Assembly (NCBI GenBank): GCA_009792885.1
Contig: WMCF01000112.1
Coordinates: 170,517 to 234,516, forward strand
Length of the DNA stretch: 64,000 nucleotides
DNA from: Eremophila alpestris peregrina
Taxonomy: Eukaryota > Chordata > Aves > Passeriformes > Alaudidae
Direction: 5' to 3'
The translations under genes and the position numbers were made by a program. Below, piece after piece: positions 10,924 to 23,000 of the stretch (position 1 is its first letter; each line of letters opens with the position of its first letter). A model generated the notes under the pieces. The model was not told where the DNA came from, did not search any database, and worked only from the letters and a program-made list of their open reading frames with translations.

Positions 10924-13900
10924 CAAGGCCGCTTCCAACAAGCAACTTAACTCTGGTGCACTTAGAGCAATAATTGGAATTTTTATGGTTGAGAAAGCAA
11001 ACACTTTTAATACAGGCAAAAGCTCTCGCGTAGTCGGTGAGAAGACAGTAGGAAATCAAAAAGATGGATCACCCTAATCTGTGTATTGACATCTCTCATG
11101 GCTGAATAAATGGTGTAGTTGAGCTATATTTGCTTGTATTGATTTGTCTGCTGTTTAACATTCATGCCTTTGCTTCACGAGGTTGACCACAGGGCAGAGG
11201 ATTTGCTATCCATTCTAGGTTTCTGAGGGAGTCAGCATTCCCACGGCAGGTCAGAAGACAAAGTAACTCACCATGATGTGTTTAGGTTAAGTGTTTTAGC
11301 ACAGCAAACAGGAATAGTGTTAAATATGCATTAATTCGTACGTCGCGCGTCGCACGGAATGAAAAAGGGGTTGTGGCTTTGTGTGTATGGAAATATCACC
11401 TGCAAAGAATATTTAGACACGTCCTGTTAATTCCTTTGAGCTCTCAAAGTGTAAGATCTTGCTGCAGGGCAAGAGTTGTGTATATTTAGGAGTGAGCTGG
11501 CAGTTACCAGATTATTGTTGTTGTGTTTGCTTTTGCTATTATTTTATTTTTATCAAAAAGTGGTGCTGCTGAAATTTCTTCCATTAGAGTTGGAATTCCG
11601 AATAGCTTGTGTCGATGCTAATTAAGCAATAAGTATCCTGTTGTTTAGAGTATTAGAAGACATTAGGAAAAGTCAACACTTCTAAACTGTGATAGAATTG
11701 TGCCATCTCAGTGGCAGTTGTTGGATATTGTTCATTGACAGGGTCAAGACACACACATGTGTTAGGGCATTTCTGTGCTGTGCTGGGGATGAGTCAAACG
11801 AGGGACAGGGAAACTTTCATTGTGCTCCTTTACCCCAACACTTTGCTGATGCAGAGGGGTGATCACAGCATGAAACAGGTGGTTTTCCATATATTCCCTT
11901 CAGTAAGAGAAGACTGTGGGTTGTGTTCTTCACTTCAGGCTTAATATCAGGCACATATGTCTAAAATAGAAATACAGAATTGCACAGTGGCCATTACCAG
12001 GTATTGGGAATCTGTGTCTTGTGGGACGTGCAAGCTGAGGCTGCTTTTCATGCAGGGAGACACATGCAGCAGGCCCTCATATCCATCAGGATTTGGGGGT
12101 GAAGGTCGGGCGCTGGAGCTCAGTCAGACCCTCTGCCATCCTGTCCAATAAATAATTACAAGCAAATCGTGCCTTTCACTCTATGCTGATTGATGTTGGA
12201 ATTGCTTCTGAAAGTTCTCATAAGTTCCTGTTATAGATTAAGTGCCGGTGTAGGAAAAATAACTGCACCCAACTGAAATGGGTGAATGTAATCAGGTTTA
12301 ATGGACTCGAGAGCTTGTTGGGAATTAAATAACTATTGATTTGTTGGAAAGTTGCTGTCATTACAAAATGCCACTCTGGACGCATTATCCAAGCAGATAG
12401 ATTAGAAGAAAGGGCTCTTTGAAAATTTGGGATGCCTTATTTCAGTCTTTTTCCTCATCATTCTTTTCTTAGAAAGATATATCCAGGCCTATGTTACTCC
12501 TTTAGCATAGATCTAAAATAGTCAAGCAATAAGAACTGCTGAAATAAAAAATTGGTATTAGAGATTCATTTGAAAAGTGTTCTTTGTATGAATACATCTC
12601 CAGTCTCTTGTCTTCTCTCTCCCTGATGTCAAACCTGAAAATGGCATTTTGGAAACCAAGCACACATTTGAGTTACTGTCCTAATGAGTGAATTCAGTGG
12701 TTTGAGCAATTTGTCCCCCAAGATTTTACCTGCACTTACAGTATCTCTAGTCAGTTTATGACACCAGAATGCCTATTGTTTTTCTCCTAAAGTAAATCCA
12801 AGTATCCAAAATAAATAATGCAAAGGACTTTTGATAGGAATATTTATATCATCCTCTTCTAAGCAGTAATTACATAACATTCTGAACTTTAATGGAAATT
12901 ATCTTCAAAAATATGCCTTGGTAAACTGATTATGTAAATGGTTTTTTCTGGGTTGCAGGTTGAGAACCACAACCTTGATTTTTTTTTTTAATGTGAGGCA
13001 GTTTTAACATGGTATAGATTTATAAGATGCCAGTTTATTTATATGCATGGATTTCTACCAACAGTAGGTGTGCCTCTGATCAGGGATTCCCCATGATTTC
13101 CAACTGGGTTTATTCCGAGGTTGTGTTTGAAAGCAGTGCCTGGAGATCTGGGGAAGATTTTGGGAGGGATTTTTGTGTTTTGTGTTGCATAGTTGAGCAA
13201 GAAACATCTCTGTGGAGCAAGGTCTGTGTTCAGAGGTCCTGCACCTTCAAGTGCTGTTTATTATTTTCCTTAATGCTGAGGGTGAGCAGCTGCTCCAGCC
13301 TCCCCTAAGCTCATCAGGAAACCCTGCCTTGCATCCTCTGCTTGCTTCTATCACACCCCCTGGGTACTGAGCAGTGGAATGTGTGGAAAACAAAAAGGGG
13401 TGGATGCTGTGGGTACATCTCTGGACACTCCTTGTAGGAGCAGCCGTGTGTGTTTTCCTCATGGCATGTTCTCTGCTAAGGAGATTTGTGTTCCTTTTAC
13501 TGGGATGCTGTGTTTGAGTGAGATAATGGGAAGTGAAATGCTTTTGTTCTTGGAGAGACACAGGGTCCAGGGTTGCAGAGATGTTGATGTATATCAAATT
13601 ACATTAAACAGACATGCAAATTTATTTTCCAGTAAATAAATATACCTTATTTACCTTATTAGAATGATGGCCTATGACTTAGTAATGCAGTTTTAAATGG
13701 CAAAATATCTTTGCCTCTTCCTTTCTTCTCCTGGGTAAAACTATTTTAGGAAAAAAAAAAAAATCACATGGAAGTACAAATAATGCACAAACAGCTTTGT
13801 GCCTCCTGTGGGTGGGGAGATATTTTCTGCCTTGGCACAAAAGGCCCACTGGTGGCTTCAGGGGCTGTCACAGCTCTGCTGCCACCAGGACCCAGGCAGG

Positions 13901-14673
13901 GCCCTGTGTGTGCTGAGGGCAGCAATGCCCACCTTGTGTCAAAACTGCCCTGCTGCTTCTCCTGGCAGGGCCAATGAAAAAAATGCCACCTAGGATTAAG
14001 TGTGACTGCAGTAAGAGGTTTCTCCTCGTGCCCTTGGGCCCCATCCCAGTTGAGTCATTGGATTGCCAAGGGGGAGCCCGTCTGTGCGGATGGGAGAGCT
14101 CTCAGGAGCTGCTGCATGGCAAAGGCCCATCTGCCTTGGCCAGGGTGTGCTGCATCAGTGTTTGTGTGCTGCTCCACCACCTCACCACTTCCCAGAATAA
14201 ATGTGAAACCAAGCTCCAGTCATCATGGAGCTGCGCTGTCTCACTATTCAGAGAGTACTGAATTTTGTTAAGTAATATCTGGGAGCTCCATCTTTCATGG
14301 CTCTAAACATCAAACGTTTGCAGTTGCTCTGGTTGCCTTGGAAAGCTAGATTTGTGATAAAATATTGTGAAAACACACATGCAATGTATGGCATTTTAAT
14401 ACTGGATGCTAAATTATTTATTTCATGGCTGGGTTAGGTAGCTCCATTTCCATTTAGCAGAGAAAAAGAAGTTCATAGGCATTATTATACAAGTTATTAA
14501 AGCTGAAATTGTTTAGACTTTTCAGTAAACTACTGCAAAGCTCTGGAAAGAGAGACAATTCTATTTAACAGAAAATGTGGAACTTTAATATATAAGATTA
14601 TAAAGATGTGATTATTTATTAATATGGTCAGTAATTTTTAAACATGCTTTTATTGCAACATTGTGACCAGAAA
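10924..14673 (+). other. RBFOX intron, proximal part
   Basis: No further exon is recognisable. High-complexity stretches at about 11300-11680 and 12150-12440 look like conserved non-coding DNA. A run of 13 A is at 13751-13763. A GC-richer, CpG-poor patch lies at about 13790-14230 and is not a repeat I recognise. Confidence 0.5.
11337..11356. promoter_or_regulatory. Dense CpG cluster in intron, 420 bp after the RBFOX exon
   Basis: Seven CpG dinucleotides fall within 20 bp (starting at 11337, 11341, 11344, 11346, 11348, 11351 and 11355), whereas the surrounding kilobases have very few. The flanks contain ATGCATTAATTC, a POU/homeodomain-type sequence. Retention of CpGs in otherwise CpG-depleted DNA suggests an unmethylated or selected regulatory site, but no specific binding factor can be named. 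Confidence 0.35.
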
Positions 14674-14674
14674 G

Positions 14675-14752
14675 TTCTAAGAGTTCTGAGGGTTTATGCC
14701 TGTCTCTTATACACATCTAGATGTGTATAAGAGACAGTTCTAAGAGTTCTGA
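14675..14752. other. Assembly artefact: Nextera mate-pair junction adapter between 15-bp direct repeats
   Basis: Positions 14700-14718 are CTGTCTCTTATACACATCT and 14719-14737 are its exact reverse complement. These are two 19-bp Tn5 mosaic ends placed head to head, which is the junction adapter used to circularise Nextera mate-pair libraries. The 15-mer TTCTAAGAGTTCTGA occurs just before (14675-14689) and just after (14738-14752). The likely explanation is that an untrimmed junction read was built into the contig or used to fill a gap. The true locus probably has one copy of the 15-mer, and roughly 14690-14737 should not be read as genome sequence. Confidence 0.93.
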
Positions 14753-15825
14753 TTTTTTTTTCTTGTAAAAAAAGTTAAAAACTAAGTTAAAACCTTCCTT
14801 TTTTTTTCTGCTTTTATTTGCTTACTTATTTGGGTAGTTATAAAGGGGAGAGTTGGAGAAAAAAATAGAAAATAGGCTGGTGATTAACTGTTTCAATATA
14901 TTGGGAATTACTGTACTTTTAAGTACATCATTGTTAAGCTTAGATTATTCTGAAGATACTTTGATTTTTTTTCCCTGCATATCTGATTTTCCATAATTGG
15001 TTAACCAGTGTGTTTGACTGACAGCTGAAAAAGTGGTAATCTGGAGACTGTTCCATTTTATTTTAGGGCTGAGAGAATTGCCTAGAATATGCTGTGAAAA
15101 GTAGTGGTGCAGACTTCATCACGGTGCCATCGCTTTTCCCATCTGGAAAATCCTTGTTTTAGTGCCGTGTTGGGAAGTGCTAGCAGTGGGAACATTCTGA
15201 ATGCTTGGAGGTGTTAGTGTGTTAGGCTACCTGCAAAATCCCACTTGCACTCCAGCAATCCAGTCTTGGGGAATGCTATGGATTCGTTGTGTCACCTTAC
15301 ATGAAAAAGGCTTTTGTAATTTGATAGGTTTTATTTGAATAATACATTTGACCTAGCCATGAGGAGAGGTTTGGGTTCTTCCAGGGTTGCCTGTAGTGCT
15401 GTATGGTTGTTTCTGTTGGGTTTAGATTATGATCTAGTGGAAAGCAGAGTGTAATTTCTGTCTCCATTGGCTGAATTGCCTCTTTGAAATGCAGTAAGTA
15501 GATGATGTTGCTTAAATGCAGATTTATTCTGGCTTGATTGTGTTGTTCTGTCTCTCCTGTTACTGGCACTGTACTCCCAGTGCTTTGTGAGTGAAGGATG
15601 AATATGTTCTACCATTGCAATCACTTTTCATCTGAGTGTACATCTTGTCTCAGTTTTGAGAGACCATATCTAACATTTCTTCTCTCAGTCTGAGTTGCAA
15701 GGTTTTTCTCCCTTTTGTATCAAAATTGCTTTTAGCAGATGTGAAGTGGTGGTGTTAGTGAGGAATACAGTCTGTATTGTTTTGATAGCTGAAAATTTTT
15801 GTAAACAATGTTTAAATATCTGGAA
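14753..15825. other. RBFOX intron, no recognisable feature
   Basis: AT-rich sequence follows the adapter artefact, with a T run at its start and poly-pyrimidine stretches near 14799-14808. I see no gene or repeat family. Confidence 0.6.
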
Positions 15826-17005
15826 GTCATAGAATTGTTTCTTGGAAGAGACCTTTAGGATTTCCAAGTCTGACTGTTAACCCAGCACTGCCAAGTCCAA
15901 CATTAATCCATGTCCTTAAGTGCCGCATCTACGCTTAATTTTTAATTTACCCTTTTAAATACCTCTAGGGATGATGATTCAACCATTTCCCTGGGCAGTC
16001 TGTTCCAGTGCTTGACAACCCCTTTCTAACATGCAATTTAAATCTCCCCTGGTGCAACTTGAAGCCATTTCCTCTTGTTCTGTTGCTTGGGAGCAGAGCC
16101 CGGCCCCCACCTGGCTGCAGTCCTGTGCCAAGAACTGTAGAGAATGAGAAGGTTCCCCCCAAGCCTCCTTTTCTCCAGGCTGAGCCCCTGCTGCTCCTGG
16201 TGCTCCAGCCCCTTCCCCAGCTCTGTTCCCTGCCCTGGACATGCTCCAGCCCCTCATTGTCCTTCTTGTCATGAGGAGCCTGGAAGTGACCCCAGGATTG
16301 GAGGTGTGGCCTCAGCAGTGCCCAGCTCAGGGCTCAGTCACTGCCCTGGTGCTGCTGGTCACACTGTGGCTGACACCAGCCAGGTGTCATGGCCAGGTGC
16401 TGGATCATGTTCAGCACCCCCAGGGCCTTTCCTGCTGCAGGGGCTTCTGGTGGCCAAAGGGCAGCACCCAGCCTTGGTGGCCAAAGAGGACTTGGACCCC
16501 TCTGGCTGCTGCTCTTGGCCCAGCCAGCCTGGCCAGGGCCCTCTGCAGAGCCTTCCCACCCTCCAGCAGGTCCTTCATGCCACCCCCAACCTTCCTGAGG
16601 GATGTTCAATCCCCTTGTCCAGAGTGTGGATGAAGATACTGAGCACAGCTCATCCTGGGACTGAGCCCTGGGGATCCTGCTGGGGTCCTGCCCCAGCTGC
16701 AGGCAGCTCCATGCCCACTCCCTGGGCCTGGCCATCACCCAGCTCTTCACACACAGAACACTGCACCCATCCAAGCCACGAGCAGCCAGTTTCCAGGACA
16801 GTTCTGTGGGGAATGGTGTCAGGCAGACACATCCACAGCCTTTCCCTCATCCATTGAGCAGCTCACCTCAGGAGGAATCAGGCCAGCCAAGCTGGACCTG
16901 CCTTTTTAAACCCATGGTGGCCAGGGCTGATGGCTTTGTTGTCCTGCAGGTGGCTTTTGATGGCACTCAGGATCTTCTCCTCCACACAGCCTCGGATTCA
17001 GTTGT
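15826..17005 (-). mobile_element. CR1 LINE, 5'-truncated, antisense to the RBFOX exon
   Basis: The + strand begins with CATAGAATTG (antisense of the CR1 3' tail), then GTTAACCCAGCACTGCCAAG and the CCCTGGGCAGTCTGTTCCAG block. After that come antisense reverse-transcriptase sequence with landmarks such as CTCTGCAGAGCCTTCCCACC (16541-16560) and CATCCACAGCCTTTCCCTCAT (16830-16850). Similarity fades at about 17005, which would be the 5' truncation point. Compared with the avian CR1 consensus as I recall it, a stretch that would encode the catalytic FADD box is missing at about 16590/16591. The reading frame is also broken, so the copy is dead. Open frames of up to 237 codons on the + strand here are antisense to it and are not genes. 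Confidence 0.9.
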
Positions 17006-20000
17006 TTTTCCCTTGAATCCATGGATCAAGCAGTGTGGCCAATAAGCACTGTCTGTGAAACCTGTCAGCTGCTCAGGAGGCTGCAGACAGCTTGAAAGTA
17101 TTTCCTTATTGCCATTGCAAGAGTTTGTTATTTTAACTTGCCTTTATTTCTTGCTAATAAGAGCAGATATCACCAAATACCTGGTGAGTGAAGCCACAGG
17201 GGCAGGAGGGAGGGTAATGACATGGGGTGTCTTTCCCATTGACCAAAAAGACAATTGTAATGAGAAGAATGCCTTATCTGAATAGTTTTACTTCAGCTAA
17301 GAAACAAGTGGTTATTCTGCCCTGCCACCTGCGTAGTTTTTTCTCACTGGTCTTTATTTTGGAAATCAATGGGTGACATAATTCCAATGGTTGAGGCACT
17401 GCTGCACCTCTTTCACCTCTCAGCTCAGTCAATGCTGTGTTATCATGAGGGATTTTTCAATCTGCCAGATTTCATCTGACACTCAACAGGCAGATTTTTT
17501 TTCCTTTTCCCTTTTTGCATGTGATATCAGTATTAGTGAAATTTAGACATGATGTTTTATAATTATGCTCACTAGCTTGTGTGTTGGATAGTGCACTCCA
17601 ATTGAGTGTTTTAGCATGGCAAAAACTGGGTAAATCTGGGCCTTTCTGACTGCAGGGGTTTTTAAGGAGTATAAATACAAGAATGTTTGAGTTTGTAAGA
17701 AGAAAAATAATTTCTAGTAAACAGCTTTCATTAGGGTAAGTTCTATTTATTTTTTCATCCCCTAAGTAAGACAAAGCTTTCAAGATTTGGATTCTCTGTA
17801 AAAGCAGGTTGTTTAACTTGGCTCCCCAGCTAGAAGCCAGCAAGCTGATACTGCTGTTCCTAAGGATCTGAAATTTCAGCTGATTTTTTTTTTCCTTTTT
17901 TCTGACTCATGCATATTAGTCAGTAATAAAACTTCTGATGGCCAGATTATGACAGGAGATACAACTTTGAAGTTCTTTTGCTTTCAGTAGAATGATTCAC
18001 AACTGATATAAAAATATGCTTGTACATCTAAATATAGAACAGTCATTTTAATGGAGCTTGCTTGAATATTTCACCTATTTACCCTCTGCTAAGTTATCTG
18101 GTGTTCCATGAGCTAATGTTAGAAACCCAGTTCACATACATCTTTTGGCTTGTCTGCTTGCTTGCTTTTTTTAACTGAGGTGTGCAGGTAACTGTTTCCT
18201 CAGACCTGGTTTCAAAGAGGGTGTTGTAAAAACATATGAAATGTCTATTTCAGTACAGCAGGTTGTGCAAAAAATATGGCAAGGGTGTCATTATTTCAAG
18301 TACTTTCACCTGAGCTAATTGGAAATTGTGTTTAACTGCTCTGTTGCTACCCAAGAGTGGTGGAACCACACCTGACAAATGTTTGACAGTCAGGTATCAC
18401 AGATAATTTGAGAAATGTTTGGGGCTTTTTTTAGTGTAGTGACAGGTTCTGAACACTATAAATACAAAATTGGAAATTGAGCCAGGTAAATTTTCTGTGT
18501 CAGGCTTTCTACCTGTGTTTCACAAGCCTCAGGTTATCGTGGGTTAGGGTAAATTCTGATATCCTGGTTCCTTTTCTTTCTCTGGAGGACAGCTGCATGA
18601 TCTAAAGGGCTTGGAGAATGACCTTCCAGTCCTGATGGGTTTAATAAATCAGTAGAGAACATAATTTCATATTTAAATCAACATATTGTTTGTTGCTGAC
18701 CAAGCTGAGAAAGTAAAAGTCTCTTGCCTCTATATTCAGTAGAATAGTTCATATTCTCATTTTATTTGAGGCCTTGAACTAAATACAATATGGTGCATTT
18801 CAAGGAACTTACAAACTTTGCTAAGTGTCATTCTGTAAAAGCAACTTTTTAAATAAAGCTAGAAGTACTTGAAGCAGTGAACTGATCTGAACTATGCTGC
18901 TGTTTTTTTTTTTTTTTTTTTAATTCTGATGGAGTAAAATTATAATTTAATGCTTATTATCCCAAGGCTTTTTCATCTTTTAGAGCTGGAAGCACACTTT
19001 TGTTATGTCTCTGTCCTCACTTTGCCATATCATTGCAAAGCATGCAGTGCCCTCCTGGTTGCTAATTAATAGCATTTAAAAGTCATGCAGGAGCAAATGG
19101 CAGGTTGTTCATATATTGGTTGGTTATGATAAATGTCTGTGACACTTTGCTTTCTCTGTACCATTTTAATGTACAGCAGATTCAGTAAAATGTATCTCCA
19201 GACATCTTTAGACATGTAAGCTTCAAAACATTCAACCCAGGCAAAAGAGTGCTGCCAAAATGCAAATCCAAGGGTTTCTGTGTAGATTCCCAGCAGCTGT
19301 GCAGGTACACATCAGCTGTCTTGATTTTCACTGACAGTTGTGCTGGATATGAGCATGTTTCAAACACTTTGAGAGCAAATCATATTGACACTTGAAACCA
19401 AGAAAGAGGAAAAGGGGAATTTCCGAACATTTCCCTTTCATTCTGGAGAAAACCTTGCAATTATGTTAAAACAGAACCTAAACATGGGTGAGTATTCCAA
19501 AGAGAATGATAAGAACAGGTTTAGAAAAAAAACTTTAAAAAAGTGATAGTCTGGTAGTTGGGTAAAAGCAAGATGGCATTTAGTTGAGAAATCAAAGGTG
19601 ACTTGGGGTGAGGAAAGCACATCTCCCTGCATTTGTGAATGGTCCTGGAGATGATAATACAGAATGAATCATTCTCTGTTTCCCTGCTAGCCTCAGTGTG
19701 CTGCTGGCTGGAGTGAGTTAGCAAACCTGAGAAGCCCTTTGCTACTCCCTGGAGATAACTTTGCTCTGTCAGGGCAGCTCAGGGGATTCAGGCCAGCTCA
19801 GCTGGATGCTGAGCAGAGTCTGCACAATGGGAGGTGCTTCAGATATGTGAGAGCAAGGTGTTTTACCTCTGTTCCTTACTCTCCAAGTGTTGCATATCTA
19901 TTTTATGTGTACAGGTTTTGTGTTGATGGTATTTTTGGGAGATTTGGTTTTGTGCTTGACCACATTTTTCATTTTTGTTTGGTTTTTTTTCTCTGATGTA

Positions 20001-23000
20001 TTACATCTTACGCAAAAAAGATTTTAGATATACATTTTGAATATTTTGAGAAATACAGAACAGCTTTGTTTTAATGAAATTATGAACTCACTTTTTCTAG
20101 ATTATCTTTTTCTTTTACTTGGGAATGTACTGGAAAATGGTATGTGAATAAATTTTTTAAATTAATTTACATCTTGCTAACAGTTGAGTTACAGAGAGAA
20201 AGTAAACCTCTACAACTGTATTTCAGTGCTCAGTGAGAATGACAATATTTTCACCTCAATTACTAAAAAAGCAAAACAAAAATACCCCAAAACATTAAAA
20301 CTCTTTAGAGCCATCAAAACCCCCCAGGATGGAAGTGAATTCCAACTCCTTGTATACAAAATCCAGAAAAGGCAAATTGTTAAGTAAACCATGAGGATTG
20401 TTAACAGAATCTCAACAAAATTTGATCCCACAGAGGCTGAGCCACACTTGAAAAGGTCTGATCCCCTCAGTACCTTGAATAATTGATATTTTGTTATGCA
20501 TTTGTAGCAGCTAATTACTACAGAGTGGTTTTGTGGTACCTGGAAAACATCTGTTCAGGTCCATGCTGTAAGAGCATGGCTTCACTGTTGGATCTTCATT
20601 CCAAGGAGGGTTCCCTTTGGAAGTCAGGGATGTGTTGTGCCTTGTCCTGAGATGGGAGCAGGAGGATGAGCACTGCAACGAGCTCTGTTGTGACAAGTCA
20701 CGCAAGAGCCTGCTCTGAGGGGAGCAGGGAGGGCACAGCACCAGCTCTCCTCTCACTGGGGGAAATGAAATGTTCCCTCCTTCTGCAACACAGGAATAAA
20801 TCACACTTTTGATTATTACTTTTTTAAAAAAATCCTTTATCCAGACACGGAGATGTTTAAGGGGAGGGAGATGTTTAGGTTTTTTTTTTTTTTTTTGGCC
20901 ATATGTTTAAAACCAGAAAAGCAAACTTGAAATCCTGGAACTATCTTAAATTGTCCGTGACCAACTCTTAAAACATCTGTCTTCCGTGTTCTCTTTGTCT
21001 TCTCTTTTAATTTAAAACATAAATACCTGTCTCACTTTTGCTGCCCAAATACAAGAGGATTTGAGGCCAGCTGAATCACAGCAGCTGGGGTTAGGCCCAG
21101 TTCTGAAAAAACCAGCCAGTCTTTGGCAAATTGTTCTTCCTCCTTGATGTTCCCCTGTCAGCTCAGTTGTGGTGTTTCCATTCATTTTAAAACAGAAATG
21201 ACTCAGTGTAGTTCCAAGTTTGTTTACTCATTCAGAATCTTCAATATAAAATGAAGGCAAGCATTGTGTGTGAGAGGATTTACTTCTGAATACTTCTAAA
21301 GGTCACCTGAAATTGTTGATATCCAAAGAAATTTTTCAAAACTGATCCTATCTGTGAGAAAAGAAATAGATGGATGGGTTTCATTCTGGCACTGGGCAGT
21401 GTGTCTGGGAAAGTGTCCTCACTAGCTTTTGGGGTGACTTATTTTGTAGGCAGGAGTTGTTGAAGGCCACTCAAAGCCTCAGAATGCTGCTGTTCCAGGA
21501 GATGAAATCCATCCATTGCAGGAGTCTCAGAGTGAACCATTTTGAACTGGCTTGCTGTGCTGGGCTGACTGCAGTGAGCACATGGGCTTTCACTGCAGAG
21601 ATGGATGTTTTTGTTTTTACGCCTTCCTCCGAGAAGGAACAGTTAAAATCAGGCAGAGGGAAATGTGACAGATGTTCCTGCACATTTCCCATCTGAAAAT
21701 GCCTTCCACTGGCCAAGACGATTGTCAGGCACAATTAAGCCCAGTATCTACATCCTGTGCTGTAAGCCAAGGCTGTGAGGCTGTTCCCAACAGGGGAGCA
21801 CAGGTTTGGAAAGAGGGAAGTTCATATGAACTTTGATCTGTGGCAGGTTTTTGAATGTCACTGTGTGAAAAACAAAGGAAACCTGACTGACAGCTCAGAG
21901 TCTGTGCCCCAATGTGTCCTTAAGATACAGCTACACTATATACAACTATGGATTTAGGAGACACTTTCAATCCATCAGCAAATTTATTATGCATTTCAAG
22001 GATGCTAGCACTTGAAATCTGATTTTTGAGAGGCATTTGGTGTAATGTTGCCAACTGACTTTAAAAGCCTGTGATATTACGCCTTGTAATGTTGCACATT
22101 CAGTGTAATTGTCACTGTAATCAGCTCTGGGATGGCAAATCTTCATGATGACTGCAGGGATATATTTTTTGCATATTATGTCTGAAATGTGAGTTCCTGT
22201 TTGATTTCAGAGGTATGGTGCTAGTGAAGGAAGGCACTGCAGACTTCTGAGCTCATGTATGAAATGTTTATGCAGAGAGGGGAATTTGCCATTTCCAGGG
22301 ATGTGATAAGCATCTATTGTTCAAAAAGACACTGAGAACCAAATGCTCTTATATTTTGTGATTTGTATTGTAATTGAACCCATTAGAGTTGGCCATTCTG
22401 GAAAAGCATGCTTTGCTGGCAGAAAATTGCACTGATTGACTATTTTTGTTGTATCAGAATATTATACAGACGTTGTGAACGTGTGTTGACCTAAAAATGT
22501 CAGTGGGTATTTCATATCAGTCTCTTTGGTTTTTTTTTTCTTTTCTAGAGTGGGGAGGGATGACACAAAAATGCAAGACAGACATTGTTTTTCTGTTGTG
22601 TAATGCCTGGCTTTTAATAATGTAAAAGCTCTGTGCCAGGTCTGTAAACAGAGTCTGTAAGTTCTGGGCAGCCAGTAAATCTAAGAGATTTCTAAAGAGA
22701 CTTCTAAACCAAACCTCTTTGTAATTCCACACACAAATCTACAAATGGTGTTTCCCTGTCTCTCTGGCCTCAGTTCTCCAGATAATGTTATTAATTTTGT
22801 CTTTAGATGGATCTAAGCTGGGTTTAACATCTCACATCATTTTTACTCATGGCATAAATTGGGCAATACTTGTCCTGAGTCTCATGAGCAGGTGATGAGA
22901 CAGTTCCCTGCATTTCATAGGGAAAAAAAGCAGCACTCCACTCATTATCTGGAAAACCTGATTTATTCCTGTGGGAGGGTATTTCTGAAATTCCTCTTGG

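Noticed and set aside
13044..13049. TGCATG, an RBFOX binding motif, as an autoregulatory site
   Set aside because: A 6-mer is expected many times by chance in 64 kb and this one is over 2 kb from the exon.
14700..14737. Inverted repeat read as a natural transposon terminus or attachment site
   Set aside because: The arms are exact Tn5 mosaic ends joined as in a mate-pair library adapter; no transposase is nearby.
16144..16857. 237-codon open frame on the + strand, the longest in the window
   Set aside because: It lies entirely within, and antisense to, the CR1 element; low CpG and stop depletion in the GC-rich repeat explain its length.
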